From: Dechloromonas sp. H13
GTDB taxonomy: Bacteria; Pseudomonadota; Gammaproteobacteria; Burkholderiales; Rhodocyclaceae
Length of the DNA stretch: 64,000 bases
NCBI RefSeq assembly: GCF_009469615.1
Contig: NZ_SSXX01000006.1
Location: forward strand, 145,441-209,440
Reading direction: 5' to 3'
The notes beneath the pieces are model-generated. The model was not told the DNA's origin and did no database searches. It saw nothing but the letters and a program-made list of their open reading frames with translations. Shown here piece after piece: positions 8,765-16,617 of the stretch (within the stretch, counting starts at the first letter, position 1; each line of letters opens with the position of its first letter). Position numbers and translations under genes: made by a program.

Positions 8765-9112
8765 ATGAGTGCTGAAAGCGGCGCGCCGGAAGTGCGCAAC
8801 CTGAAACAGATGCTGCAATACCAGGAGAAGGCGGTCGTCAGCCGGATGCTGCTCAAGAATCCCTCCGGCAACGTGACCCTGTTCGCCTTCGACGGCAATG
8901 AGGGACTCAGCGAACACACCGTCTCCCATGATGCGCTGGTAATCGCGGTCGATGGCCGTGCCGAGATTTCGGTCGGAGGCGCAAGCCATGCCTTGACCGA
9001 AGGAGATAGCTTGCTGCTACCGGCCAACGTCCCGCACGCGGTGAATCCAATCGGGGGGTTCAAGATGCTGCTGATCATGATTCGCGGCGTGGGCCAGCAG
9101 GAGGGCGCCTGA
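8765..9112 (+). CDS. small single-domain cupin protein
   Basis: 115 residues with AAGGAG upstream; GTG at 8762 directly before the ATG is an alternative start. The fold is a compact beta-barrel: SEHTVSHDALVIAVDGRAEISVGG and LTEGDSLLLPANVPHAVNPIGGFKMLLI match cupin motifs 1 and 2. Only part of the usual His/Glu metal set is seen (His 47/51, His 87 region), so metal binding is uncertain. No signal peptide. It closes the five-gene block between nosH and nosF. Function unknown; small cupins of this type may sense or sequester ligands. Confidence 0.8.
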   Translation: MSAESGAPEVRNLKQMLQYQEKAVVSRMLLKNPSGNVTLFAFDGNEGLSEHTVSHDALVIAVDGRAEISVGGASHALTEGDSLLLPANVPHAVNPIGGFKMLLIMIRGVGQQEGA

Positions 9113-9300
9113 AACCCCTCGCCTGAACGACTCGCTTGCCGGAATGGCAAAGGAGAACTCCTGCCCGGCAACGCCAGTTCGCTCCGCCCCCCTGTAGCAG
9201 ACGCCGGCAACTCGACTCGAACCCCCTCCTCACTCCGACTTCGCCCGATCGCTCGCCGACAAGCACTCCCCGCCTTCCCGATTTTTGATCGAAATTCAAT

Positions 9301-9314
9301 GTCGACCGCGGCAG
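9301..9314 (+). repeat. dispersed 14-mer motif, copy 2
   Basis: GTCGACCGCGGCAG, 12 of 14 matches, preceded by the A/T-rich stretch TTTTTGATCGAAATTCAAT. It lies 20 bp before nosF, so the insert between nosH and nosF has a copy at each edge in the same orientation. Confidence 0.6.
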
Positions 9315-9333
9315 CCCTTCTATAATCGGCCGC

Positions 9334-10185
9334 ATGATCCAGTTCAAGAACGTTGCCAAGACTTTCCGGCGCGCGCGCGTGCTCGACGGCATCAGCCTCG
9401 ACATCGGGCTGGGCGAGCGGGTGGCGCTGATCGGTTCCAACGGGGCCGGCAAGACGACGCTGATCCGCTGCCTGCTCGGCGAATACACCTATGACGGCAG
9501 CGTCGCCATCGACGGCCGCGACCCGCGCAGCAACCGTACCGCCGTCCTCGGCGACATCGGCTTCGTGCCGCAGTTGCCGCCCCCGCTGAAGATGCCGGTC
9601 GGCCAGCTGATCGACTTTTCGGCTTCGCTGTGCGGCACCGATCCGCGCCGCATCCACGGCATCGCCAAGCGCCTCGGGCTCGATCTCGACGGCATTCTTT
9701 CCCGCCAGTTCGTGCGCCTTTCCGGCGGCATGAAGCAAAAGCTGCTGATCGCCATCGCGCTCGGCCGCGAGGCCCGCGTGCTGGTGATGGACGAGCCGGC
9801 CGCCAACCTCGACCCGGAAGCGCGCAAGATCTTCTTCGACCTGCTCGCCGAGCGCCTGGACAACGCGACGATGATCATCTCCAGCCACCGCCTGGACGAA
9901 GTGTCGTCGCTGGTCAATCGCGTCATCGAGATGGACATGGGCAAGGTCGTGCTCGACGACCGGGTCGCCGACGACGTCTCGCTGTCCGGCACGCTCGCCT
10001 GCCGCATCGTCGTCAAGCGCCACGAGCAGGCCTTCGCCAAGGCGATCGCCGCCTGGCAATTCGCCGCCAGCGACGACAACCTGGTGTGGACCGGCCGCAT
10101 CGCCGGCCCCGACCGCCTGCGCTTCCTCGGCATGATTTCGCGCTACACGGCGCTGGTCAGCGACCTGTCGCTGGCCGAGAACTGA
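9334..10185 (+). CDS. nosF: NosF, ABC-transporter ATPase
   Basis: 283 residues. Walker A GSNGAGKTT at 34-42, signature LSGGMKQK at about 129-136, Walker B VLVMDEP at about 149-155, then the H-loop region ISSHRLDE. It is the cytoplasmic ATPase of the NosFY transporter that works with NosD in maturing N2O reductase. No ribosome site stands out before the ATG; a TATAAT lies 8 bases upstream but lacks a partner -35. It is followed after one base by nosL. The family call is firm because nosL and nosY follow. Confidence 0.93.
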   Translation: MIQFKNVAKTFRRARVLDGISLDIGLGERVALIGSNGAGKTTLIRCLLGEYTYDGSVAIDGRDPRSNRTAVLGDIGFVPQLPPPLKMPVGQLIDFSASLCGTDPRRIHGIAKRLGLDLDGILSRQFVRLSGGMKQKLLIAIALGREARVLVMDEPAANLDPEARKIFFDLLAERLDNATMIISSHRLDEVSSLVNRVIEMDMGKVVLDDRVADDVSLSGTLACRIVVKRHEQAFAKAIAAWQFAASDDNLVWTGRIAGPDRLRFLGMISRYTALVSDLSLAEN

Positions 10186-10186
10186 C

Positions 10187-10678
10187 ATGTGCGATCGTCA
10201 CCGCCGCCGGTTCGTCGGCCGCCTCGGCCTCGGCGGCCTGCTGCTGACGCCGCTCGCCGCCGCGCTCTCGGCCTGCAGCAAGAGCGGCTGGCCGGAGGGC
10301 ATGGCCGAGATCAAGTGGGACCGCGATACCTGCGTCGTCTGCAGCATGGTCATTTCCGACCGCCGCTTCGCCGGCCAGATTCGCGGCGGCCCGGACAACA
10401 CTGTCTTCAAATTCGACGACCCCGGCTGCATGGCGGTCTGGCTGAAGGAAAAGGCGGCAAAACATCCCTGGGCGGGCGATGCCGCGACGCGGATGTGGGT
10501 CGCCGATTTCGAGAGCCGCAGCCGCGAGGAAATGCAGTGGCTCGACCCGCGGCGCGCCTACTACATCGCCCGCACCTCGCCGATGGGATTCAACTTCGCC
10601 GCCGTCAAGGCGCCCCAGGCCGGCGCCATCGACTTCAACGACATGAGCCAGCACGTGCTGGCAAGGTTAAGGAAATGA
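10187..10678 (+). CDS. nosL: NosL, outer-face copper lipoprotein
   Basis: 163 residues. A basic N-terminus and hydrophobic stretch end in a lipobox-like ALSAC, so Cys 30 is probably lipidated. CVVCSM (Cys 49, Cys 52, Met 54) is the Cu(I)-binding element of NosL, and the phenylalanine-rich DNTVFKFDDPGCMAVW segment is typical of the family. NosL is a periplasmic Cu(I) chaperone that delivers copper to NosD for the catalytic Cu cluster. Its stop overlaps the nosY start (ATGA at 10675-10678). Confidence 0.93.
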   Translation: MCDRHRRRFVGRLGLGGLLLTPLAAALSACSKSGWPEGMAEIKWDRDTCVVCSMVISDRRFAGQIRGGPDNTVFKFDDPGCMAVWLKEKAAKHPWAGDAATRMWVADFESRSREEMQWLDPRRAYYIARTSPMGFNFAAVKAPQAGAIDFNDMSQHVLARLRK

Positions 10679-11502
10679 AGCAACTCTGGCTCACCGCCAA
10701 GCTGGACATCGTCGAGTCGCTGCGCGCCCGCTGGTTCCAGATCTACACCCTGGTCTTCGGCGGCATCGTCGCCCTGCTCTTCCTCTTCGGCCTCACCGAG
10801 TCGCGGGTGCTCGGCTTCATCGGCCTGTCGCGCCTGCTGGTCACCTACATCCAGCTGACCATGGCGATCCTGCCCATCTTCGTCCTCATCACCACCGTCC
10901 GCTCGGTGGCCGGTGACCGCGAGGCGGGCGTCTTCGAATACCTCCTCTCGTTGCCGGTATCGCTGTCGGCCTGGTTCTGGGGCAAGATCGTCGGCCGCTA
11001 CATCGTCGTCTTCGCGCCGGTCTTCCTCGCCATGCTCGGTGCCGTCGGCTGGGCGAGCTTCAAGGACATCGAGGTGCCGTGGGGCATGTTCGGCTACTAC
11101 ACCGCCCTGCTCGCCACCATGGCGCTGTGCTTCCTCGGCATCGGCATGCTGATCTCGGCCGTCGCCCGCAGCACCGACATCGCGCAGGGCGCCGCCTTCA
11201 TGGTCTGGCTGACCCTGCTGCTCTTCCTCGACCTGATCCTGCTCGGCGTCATGATCCAGGGCAAGGTTGCGCCGGAAGTCGCCGTCGGGCTGGCGCTGAT
11301 CAACCCGCTACAGGTCTTCCGCACCGCCGCGCTGGCGCTGTTCGACCCGCAGCTGATCGTCCTCGGCCCCTCCGCCTACGTCATCCTCGACACCTTCGGC
11401 GTCGCCGGCTACAAGGTCTTCGCGCTGGCCTACCCGGCGGCGCTCGGGCTGCTGAGTGCTACCATCGGCTACTTCCTGTTCCGCCGCGGCGACCTGCCTT
11501 GA
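10675..11502 (+). CDS. nosY: NosY, ABC-transporter permease
   Basis: 275 residues from the ATGA overlap with nosL. About six membrane helices are visible, with the ABC-2 type loop AGDREAGVFEYLLSLPVS between the second and third. NosY is the membrane partner of NosF. Its TGA (11500-11502) shares bases with the TTG that starts the next gene. Confidence 0.93.
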   Translation: MKQLWLTAKLDIVESLRARWFQIYTLVFGGIVALLFLFGLTESRVLGFIGLSRLLVTYIQLTMAILPIFVLITTVRSVAGDREAGVFEYLLSLPVSLSAWFWGKIVGRYIVVFAPVFLAMLGAVGWASFKDIEVPWGMFGYYTALLATMALCFLGIGMLISAVARSTDIAQGAAFMVWLTLLLFLDLILLGVMIQGKVAPEVAVGLALINPLQVFRTAALALFDPQLIVLGPSAYVILDTFGVAGYKVFALAYPAALGLLSATIGYFLFRRGDLP

Positions 11503-11999
11503 AAAAATTCCTCGTTCCGCTGATTTTTGCCCTTTTCTGGGCGTCGACCGCAACCGCAGACGACCTGCCGTCCTCGGCGCCGCTGTTCGCCGCCACCCTG
11601 AGCGATCTAGACGACAAGCCGGTGGCGCTGGAACGCTTCCGGGGCAAGCCGCTGATCGTCAACTTCTGGGCCCGCTGGTGCGGCCCGTGTCGCGCCGAGA
11701 TTCCCGAACTGATCGCCATCCGCAAGGCGCACAAGGGCAAGCTGGAGGTACTCGGCATCGGCATCGAGGACAAGTCCGACCCGGCGAAGGAATTCGCCAA
11801 GGCCTATGAAATGGATTACCCGGTCTTCGTCGCCAAGGAAAAAGGCATTCCGCTGATGCAGGCGCTGGGCAACACCAAGGGCGGCCTGCCGTTCACCATC
11901 GTCGTCGACCGCAACGGCCAGGTCGTCCAGAAGAAGATGGGCCTGATGAAGAAGGCCGACCTCGAAGCGGCAGCCGAGCTGGCCCTCAAGGGCCGCTGA
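11499..11999 (+). CDS. TlpA/ResA-like thioredoxin, probably periplasmic
   Basis: 166 residues beginning at TTG 11499, overlapping the nosY stop as TTGA. The TTG start is chosen because it gives a full signal peptide (KKFLVPLIFALFWASTATA) directly before the mature protein; no ATG does. The thioredoxin motif is WARWCGPC (Cys 61, Cys 64) and the cis-Pro region is GGLPFTIVVD. Being coupled to nosY, it probably keeps cysteines or copper ligands of NosL, NosD or the cytochromes reduced; that partner choice is inferred. The dispersed 14-mer falls inside the signal-peptide codons. Confidence 0.88.
   Translation: MKKFLVPLIFALFWASTATADDLPSSAPLFAATLSDLDDKPVALERFRGKPLIVNFWARWCGPCRAEIPELIAIRKAHKGKLEVLGIGIEDKSDPAKEFAKAYEMDYPVFVAKEKGIPLMQALGNTKGGLPFTIVVDRNGQVVQKKMGLMKKADLEAAAELALKGR
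11543..11556 (+). repeat. dispersed 14-mer motif, copy 3 (inside a signal peptide)
   Basis: GTCGACCGCAACCG, 13 of 14 matches, preceded by TTTTTGCCCTTTTCTGGGC. It encodes part of the signal peptide of the TlpA-like protein, so the motif is tolerated in coding DNA. Confidence 0.65.
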
Positions 12000-12005
12000 C
12001 CGCCT

Positions 12006-12701
12006 TCAGCCGGCGCTCTTGCGCGGGCGCGGCGCCTTCTTCGTGCCCCCCTTGCCGGCGCTCGCCGCCTTGGCCTCCCGGTTGAATTCGAGCGCCATGT
12101 CGAAAGCCGTCTCGACGAACCGGCGCACCCGCGCGAACTCCTCGTCGGTGAGCTTGCGCGCCTCGTCGCGCGCCCGGTAGATGCCGACGAACTCATGCTC
12201 GCGCCCGGCATGCTCGACCAGGCGGCCGACGCCGAGCGATTCTAGGTTCTGCCAGGTTCCCGGGCTATGGACCTTGGCCAGGTTCATGACGAAGGGCACC
12301 GGGTCGTTGCGCGCCAGCACGGCGGCCAGGCGCAGGATAACCTCGAAGGGCAGCGCCATCTTGCCGTTCTCCGCGAGTTCCAGCAGGGCCGAATCCTTGA
12401 GGCTGATCGCCTGCCCGAGGTCCTCGAGCGGAATGCCCGCCGCCTCGCGCACGCCGCGCAGGAAGCTGCCGGCCTTGACCAGCGCCCGCGTCGACGCCAC
12501 GCCATGCGGAAAGAGTCCGGTCGCCGCCGCCAGCGAGGTATCGACCGCCGCGCCGGCCATGCCGACGACCTGTTCGGTCAGCGAACGCAGGGATTTGGTC
12601 AGGCCACCGACGGCATCCAGCGGCTTGGCCAAGGCAGCGGAGGCACTGCCGGCTCGTGTTTTCGTAGCCCGGGCAGCGGGCGAAGCTTTTTTGGTCATCA
12701 T
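12006..12701 (-). CDS. XRE-family helix-turn-helix regulator
   Basis: 231 residues. The Ala/Lys-rich N-terminus (1-60) looks disordered; the DNA-binding HTH is at about 82-130 (LRGVREAAGIPLEDLGQAISLKDSALLELAENGK), followed by a helical C-terminal part and a basic Lys/Arg-rich tail. Proteins of this layout are common in betaproteobacteria but their targets are not known to me. It is convergent with the TlpA-like gene, 6 bp from its stop, so it does not belong to the nos operon. Confidence 0.8.
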   Translation of the reverse strand: MMTKKASPAARATKTRAGSASAALAKPLDAVGGLTKSLRSLTEQVVGMAGAAVDTSLAAATGLFPHGVASTRALVKAGSFLRGVREAAGIPLEDLGQAISLKDSALLELAENGKMALPFEVILRLAAVLARNDPVPFVMNLAKVHSPGTWQNLESLGVGRLVEHAGREHEFVGIYRARDEARKLTDEEFARVRRFVETAFDMALEFNREAKAASAGKGGTKKAPRPRKSAG

Positions 12702-12756
12702 TGGTCTTTCAGGAAGCGGAAAACGGAACGATCATCGGCATTCGACAGGCGGCCGG

Positions 12757-13218
12757 TCATTTCTGCGGCGCCGGAAGCGGCTGCACGCGCGGCTGGCCCT
12801 TGTCGTAAAAAATCGTCGTGACGAGACGTACCGGCTTGTCGCCGGCATTCCTGAACTGGTGCACCAGCCCGCGGGCATTGTGAAAGCCTTCACCCGCCTT
12901 GACCGATTTCGCTCCTTGGCCGTCGACGACTAGGTCCAGATCGCCTTCGATCACCGCCCCGACGCAATCGCCCGGGTGCGTATGCATCGGCGAAGAGGCG
13001 CCCGGCGCCAGCGTCACGGCGATCAGCGCGAACTCCTTGCTGTCGTCGCCGGTGACCGGCGCGATGAGCAAAGGCCGGGAGGTGAAACCCCCGCCCTGCG
13101 GAACCGCCGGACTGAGCCTTGGATCGGGCGCCTGCGCGAACGACGCCGGCGGAATAACCAGCATGCCGAGCACAAGGGTTGCGACAACGGCCAACCCGTT
13201 CGATTTGCGTTGTTTCAT
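12757..13218 (-). CDS. exported cupin-domain protein
   Basis: 153 residues with a clear signal peptide (1-29, cut after SFA). The cupin core has metal-type ligands: SPMHTHPGDCVGAVIEGDLDL supplies two His, and the Glu and the later His (GLVHQFRNAGDKP) complete the set. A periplasmic, metal-binding cupin is therefore likely. The ligand or reaction is unknown. Reads away from the cytochrome gene at 13561, with a 342 bp divergent gap. Confidence 0.85.
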   Translation of the reverse strand: MKQRKSNGLAVVATLVLGMLVIPPASFAQAPDPRLSPAVPQGGGFTSRPLLIAPVTGDDSKEFALIAVTLAPGASSPMHTHPGDCVGAVIEGDLDLVVDGQGAKSVKAGEGFHNARGLVHQFRNAGDKPVRLVTTIFYDKGQPRVQPLPAPQK

Positions 13219-13560
13219 CCTGTCTCCCTCCTTATTTTTTTCAAGTGCCGAATGCGAAAACCACTCTCCCGGTCGATGACTCGCACTTCATATTCAATAT
13301 GGATCAGCGCGCGGGGAACTTCAAGGCGGCTCCCCGCCTCTACCCGCATTCGATGGACATGACGGCTGAAACAATCCGAAGTTCGGCACCATCGATGCAG
13401 CAACGATGAAAGTCGCTTTCATGTCATGACAGCGATGGCTGATTTGATCTGGCTCAGGAACGCTTCATTCAGGCCAAATCACCCCTAGCAAAATGATCCT
13501 ATCGTGAGTAGTCTTATCCATAGCAGTTGAGGTTCTACATAAACCATAAGGAGACATGGA
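13219..13560. other. 342 bp divergent gap before the cytochrome c gene
   Basis: No gene seen. TTGATCTGGCTCAG at 13444-13457 is a weak FNR/Dnr-type site: perfect left half, right half 3 of 5. The region from about 13480 to 13560 is A/T-richer than its surroundings and ends in AAGGAGA, the ribosome site of the cytochrome gene. Confidence 0.5.
13444..13457. promoter_or_regulatory. weak FNR/Dnr-like half box
   Basis: TTGAT-CTGG-CTCAG compared with TTGAT-N4-ATCAA. The same spacer CTGG is in the perfect box at 37893-37906. It lies about 105 bases before the cytochrome start. Suggests, but does not prove, anaerobic control. Confidence 0.35.
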
Positions 13561-13983
13561 ATGAAAATTTTCACCTTGAATGTAGCCATCGCCATCACCC
13601 TTGCCACAGCCGGCGCAACGACTGCGGTCGCGGCAGACAGGATCGACCTCGGCAAGTATGAGTATGACAACAACTGCGTCGCCTGCCACGGCAACAATCT
13701 GAAGGGTGGCGCCTACGTCGACTTCCTGAAGGTGACCCCGCCCGATCTGACGCTGCTGTCGAAGAAGAACGGCGGCACCTTCCCGCTGGAGCGCGTCTAT
13801 GCGGTGATCGACGGGCGGCAACAGGTCCAGGCGCACGGCCCGCGCGAAATGCCGATCTGGGGCCGGGACTACCAGATCAAGGCTGGCGAGTTCTACGCCG
13901 ACAGCTACTACGACCCGGAAGCTTTCGTCCGCGGGCGCATTCTGGCGCTGATCGACTACCTTAACCGCATGCAGGCCAAGTAA
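13561..13983 (+). CDS. monohaem cytochrome c
   Basis: 140 residues, signal peptide 1-25 (cut after VAA), haem motif CVACH at 39-43. The segment after the haem (GNNLKGGAYVDF) resembles [10 protein letters not shown] in the cytochrome at 4912, so the two may be distant paralogues. REMPIWGRDY offers the Met ligand. Strong AAGGAGA ribosome site. Likely a small periplasmic electron carrier; partner unknown. A hairpin follows 25 bp behind the stop. Confidence 0.9.
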   Translation: MKIFTLNVAIAITLATAGATTAVAADRIDLGKYEYDNNCVACHGNNLKGGAYVDFLKVTPPDLTLLSKKNGGTFPLERVYAVIDGRQQVQAHGPREMPIWGRDYQIKAGEFYADSYYDPEAFVRGRILALIDYLNRMQAK

Positions 13984-14008
13984 GCCTGGCCCGGCGGACG
14001 TACGCAGT

Positions 14009-14029
14009 GGGGCGCTCTTGCAGCGCCCC
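14009..14029 (+). terminator. hairpin behind the cytochrome c gene
   Basis: GGGGCGCT and AGCGCCCC form an 8 bp stem with a 5-base loop, followed by ATTTCGTT, a weak T-tract. It could also act on the DsbA-like gene that ends at 14072 from the other side. Confidence 0.55.
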
Positions 14030-14071
14030 ATTTCGTTGCGCCCTGTTCCCATCCGGCGCCGTAGGGCCCGC

Positions 14072-14719
14072 TCACCGAAGCTGTTCGAGAATACCGGCGG
14101 CCAGCACGGCCGGGTCTTCGGCCCCGACGATAGCCCGGTCTCCGGGCAGGATGAAGGTCGGCACCATCCTCACCCCCATGGCGCGAATCTGGCGTTCGCG
14201 CGTGCGGACGAGTTCCTCGTCCTCGTTCGAACGCAAGTAGCTGGCGACCGCTTCGGCGTCGTAACCGCAGCCGGCGGCGATCTCCGCCAGCAGGGCGATG
14301 TCGCCGACGTGTTCGCCGCGCTGGAACTGGGCGACGAACAGGCGCTCGACCAGTTCGTCGGCGACGCCGCGCTGCTGGACCCAGTGGATCAGGCGGTGGG
14401 CGCGCAGCGTGTTGGCGCGCAGGGGAATCTTCTCGAAGGCGTAGTCGATGCCGTAGGCCTGCCCGGCCGCGCGAACGCGCGCGAACAGCGCATCGACCGC
14501 GTCCCGCCCGCCGAACTTGCGTTCGAGGAACGGCAGATAGGGCTCGCCTTCCGGCGGCGTGTCGGGGTTGAGGAAGAACGGCAGCCAGCGGGTGCGACAG
14601 GTGAATTCTGGATGGCTGGTGCGCACCAGTTCGACGGCGCGTGCCAGCCGGCGCTTGCCGATGAAGCACCACGGGCAGACGATGTCGGAAACGATGTCGA
14701 TGGTCAGCATGGAATGCAT
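14072..14719 (-). CDS. DsbA-family oxidoreductase (FrnE/YwbO-like)
   Basis: 215 residues, no signal peptide. CPWC (Cys 15, Cys 18) opens the thioredoxin fold, followed by FIGKRRLARAVE, the usual sequence of FrnE-type DsbA relatives; the cis-Pro loop is VPTFILPGDRAIVGAE. Cytoplasmic members are dithiol oxidoreductases or isomerases with no settled substrate. Start could also be Met 4 (14710). Stands alone between convergent and same-strand neighbours. Confidence 0.87.
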   Translation of the reverse strand: MHSMLTIDIVSDIVCPWCFIGKRRLARAVELVRTSHPEFTCRTRWLPFFLNPDTPPEGEPYLPFLERKFGGRDAVDALFARVRAAGQAYGIDYAFEKIPLRANTLRAHRLIHWVQQRGVADELVERLFVAQFQRGEHVGDIALLAEIAAGCGYDAEAVASYLRSNEDEELVRTRERQIRAMGVRMVPTFILPGDRAIVGAEDPAVLAAGILEQLR

Positions 14720-14749
14720 ATTAGCGCCTCGGCGCCGGCGACGAGCACG

Positions 14750-14773
14750 AAAAAATCCCCGCCGCGGCGGGGA
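14750..14773 (-). terminator. terminator of the first beta-oxidation operon
   Basis: On the minus strand the palindrome CCCCGCCGCGGCGGGG (14757-14772) is followed by A and a run of six T. It lies 29 bp behind the acyl-CoA dehydrogenase stop. Confidence 0.85.
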
Positions 14774-14801
14774 TGATCGAAGCGGCCGAACGCCTTCCGC
14801 C

Positions 14802-16595
14802 TTACAGCATGTCGTCGGTCACCGCCGCCAGGGCGACACTCCCGGCCATGACGGTATCGGCATAGGCGGCGGCCTGCGGCAGCATCTGGTCGGCGTAGAA
14901 GTGCGCGCTGGCGATCTTGCCGCGGTAGAAGGTCTGGTCGCCGTCGCCACGGTCGAGATGGCCGGCCGCTGCCAGCGCCGCCTTGCCCATCAGCCAGCCG
15001 CCGCAGACAGTGACGGCGAGATGCAGATAGGGGACAGCTGCGGTCAACGGCCCGGCGAGGCCGTTTTTCGCGTCGCCGGCGAGGAATTCCGTGGCGTCGG
15101 TCCATGCCTTGAGCGCACGGCCGAGACGGCGGCCGATGGCGAGCAGTTCCGGGCGGCTGGATTCGGCCAAGGCGCGCGCGGTGGCCGCCACTTCGCCGAA
15201 GACAACGCGGGCGGTGGCGCCCTGGTCGCGCATCAGCTTGCGGAAGATCAGGTCGTTGGCCTGGATGCCCGTGGTGCCCTCGTAGATCGTCGTGATGCGC
15301 GCATCGCGCCAGTGCTGGGCGGCGCCGGTTTCCTCGATGAAGCCCATGCCGCCGTGGATCTGGATGCCGAGCGAGGTGACGTCGATGCCCATCTCTGTAC
15401 CGCCGCCCTTGACGATGGGAATCATGAATTCGGCAAGGTAGAGCTGGCGCCTCTTCTCTTCCTTGTCCTCGATGGCATGCGCCCGATCGAGCAGGCCCGA
15501 GGTGTAGTAGGCCATGGCACGGCAGGCTTCGACGCGCGACTTCATCAGCATCAGCATGCGGCGGATGTCGGGGTGCTTGTCGATGGTGACCAGCGCCTCG
15601 CCGGTCAGCGCGTCGCGGCCCTGCTTGCGCTCGCGGGCATAGCCGAGCGCCTGCTGGTAGGCGCGCTCGCCGAGGGCGATGCCCTGCAGGCCGACGCCGA
15701 GGCGGGCTTCGTTCATCATGATGAACATGTATTCGAGGCCGCGGTTCGGCTCGCCGAGCAGGTAGCCGACGGCACCGCCGTTGTCGCCGTAGGCCATGAC
15801 GCAGGTCGGGCTGGCGTGGATGCCGAGCTTGTGCTCGATCGAGACGCAATGCGCATCGTTGCGCGCGCCGAACGAGCCGTCGGCGTTCACCAGGAACTTG
15901 GGCACGAGGAACATCGAGATGCCCTTGACTCCGGCCGGTGCATCCGGCAGGCGGGCGAGCACGAGGTGGACGATGTTGTCCGTCATGTCGTGGTCGCCAT
16001 AGGTAATGAAGATCTTCTGGCCGAAGACGCGGTAGCTGCCGTCGGCCTGCGGCTCGGCGCGGCTGCGCACGAGGGCGAGGTCGGAGCCGGCCTGCGGCTC
16101 GGTCAGGTTCATCGTGCCGGTCCACTCGCCGGTGACCATCTTTTCCAGATAGGTCGCCTTCAGTTCGTCGCTGGCGCAGATCATCAGCGCCTCGACAGCG
16201 CCGGTCGTAAGCAAGGGGCCGAGCGAAAACGAAAGGTTGGCCGAGCAGACCATTTCCTTGACCGCGACCGCCAGCGTGTCCGGCTGGCCGTGGCCGCCAT
16301 ATTCCGGGGCCGAGGCGATGCCGTTCCAGCCGGCGTCGCAGAAGGCCTTGTAGGCTTCCTTCCAGCCGGCCGGCGTGACGACGCCGTTCGCCGTCAGCTG
16401 GCAGCCCTGCGTATCGCCGACGCGGTTGAGCGGCGCCAGGACTTCGCTGGCGAACTTCGCCGCCTCGTCGAGAATGGCATCGGCCATGTCGGGCGTCGCC
16501 TCGGCGTATTGCGGAAAGGCGCTCAATTCCCTGAATCCGGCCACTTCGTCCATCACGAAGCGCATGTCCTTCACGGGCGCGCGGTAATCGCTCAT
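14802..16595 (-). CDS. acyl-CoA dehydrogenase
   Basis: 597 residues, the long acyl-CoA dehydrogenase type with an extra C-terminal domain. LTEPQAGSDL is the FAD/substrate signature, and IYEGTTGIQANDLIFRK near residue 430 carries the catalytic-base Glu region. It oxidises acyl-CoA to trans-2-enoyl-CoA with FAD, passing electrons to electron-transfer flavoprotein. The N-terminal 100 residues (YRAPVKDMRFVMDEV) match the DmdC-like/long-chain subgroup. Last gene of the minus-strand operon; 22 bp separate it from the nitronate-monooxygenase-like gene. Confidence 0.93.
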   Translation of the reverse strand: MSDYRAPVKDMRFVMDEVAGFRELSAFPQYAEATPDMADAILDEAAKFASEVLAPLNRVGDTQGCQLTANGVVTPAGWKEAYKAFCDAGWNGIASAPEYGGHGQPDTLAVAVKEMVCSANLSFSLGPLLTTGAVEALMICASDELKATYLEKMVTGEWTGTMNLTEPQAGSDLALVRSRAEPQADGSYRVFGQKIFITYGDHDMTDNIVHLVLARLPDAPAGVKGISMFLVPKFLVNADGSFGARNDAHCVSIEHKLGIHASPTCVMAYGDNGGAVGYLLGEPNRGLEYMFIMMNEARLGVGLQGIALGERAYQQALGYARERKQGRDALTGEALVTIDKHPDIRRMLMLMKSRVEACRAMAYYTSGLLDRAHAIEDKEEKRRQLYLAEFMIPIVKGGGTEMGIDVTSLGIQIHGGMGFIEETGAAQHWRDARITTIYEGTTGIQANDLIFRKLMRDQGATARVVFGEVAATARALAESSRPELLAIGRRLGRALKAWTDATEFLAGDAKNGLAGPLTAAVPYLHLAVTVCGGWLMGKAALAAAGHLDRGDGDQTFYRGKIASAHFYADQMLPQAAAYADTVMAGSVALAAVTDDML

Positions 16596-16617
16596 CTTGC
16601 TGTCTCCTTGTCTGTTC

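Noticed and set aside
9285..9333. TATAAT at 9321-9326 as a nosF promoter
   Set aside because: Correct -10 but no -35 at 16-18 bp; the transcription start would fall on the ATG.
1..12000. nosR, nosX and nosZ within the window
   Set aside because: NosZ is presumably before base 1. No flavin-type NosR is seen; nosG/nosH seem to take its place.
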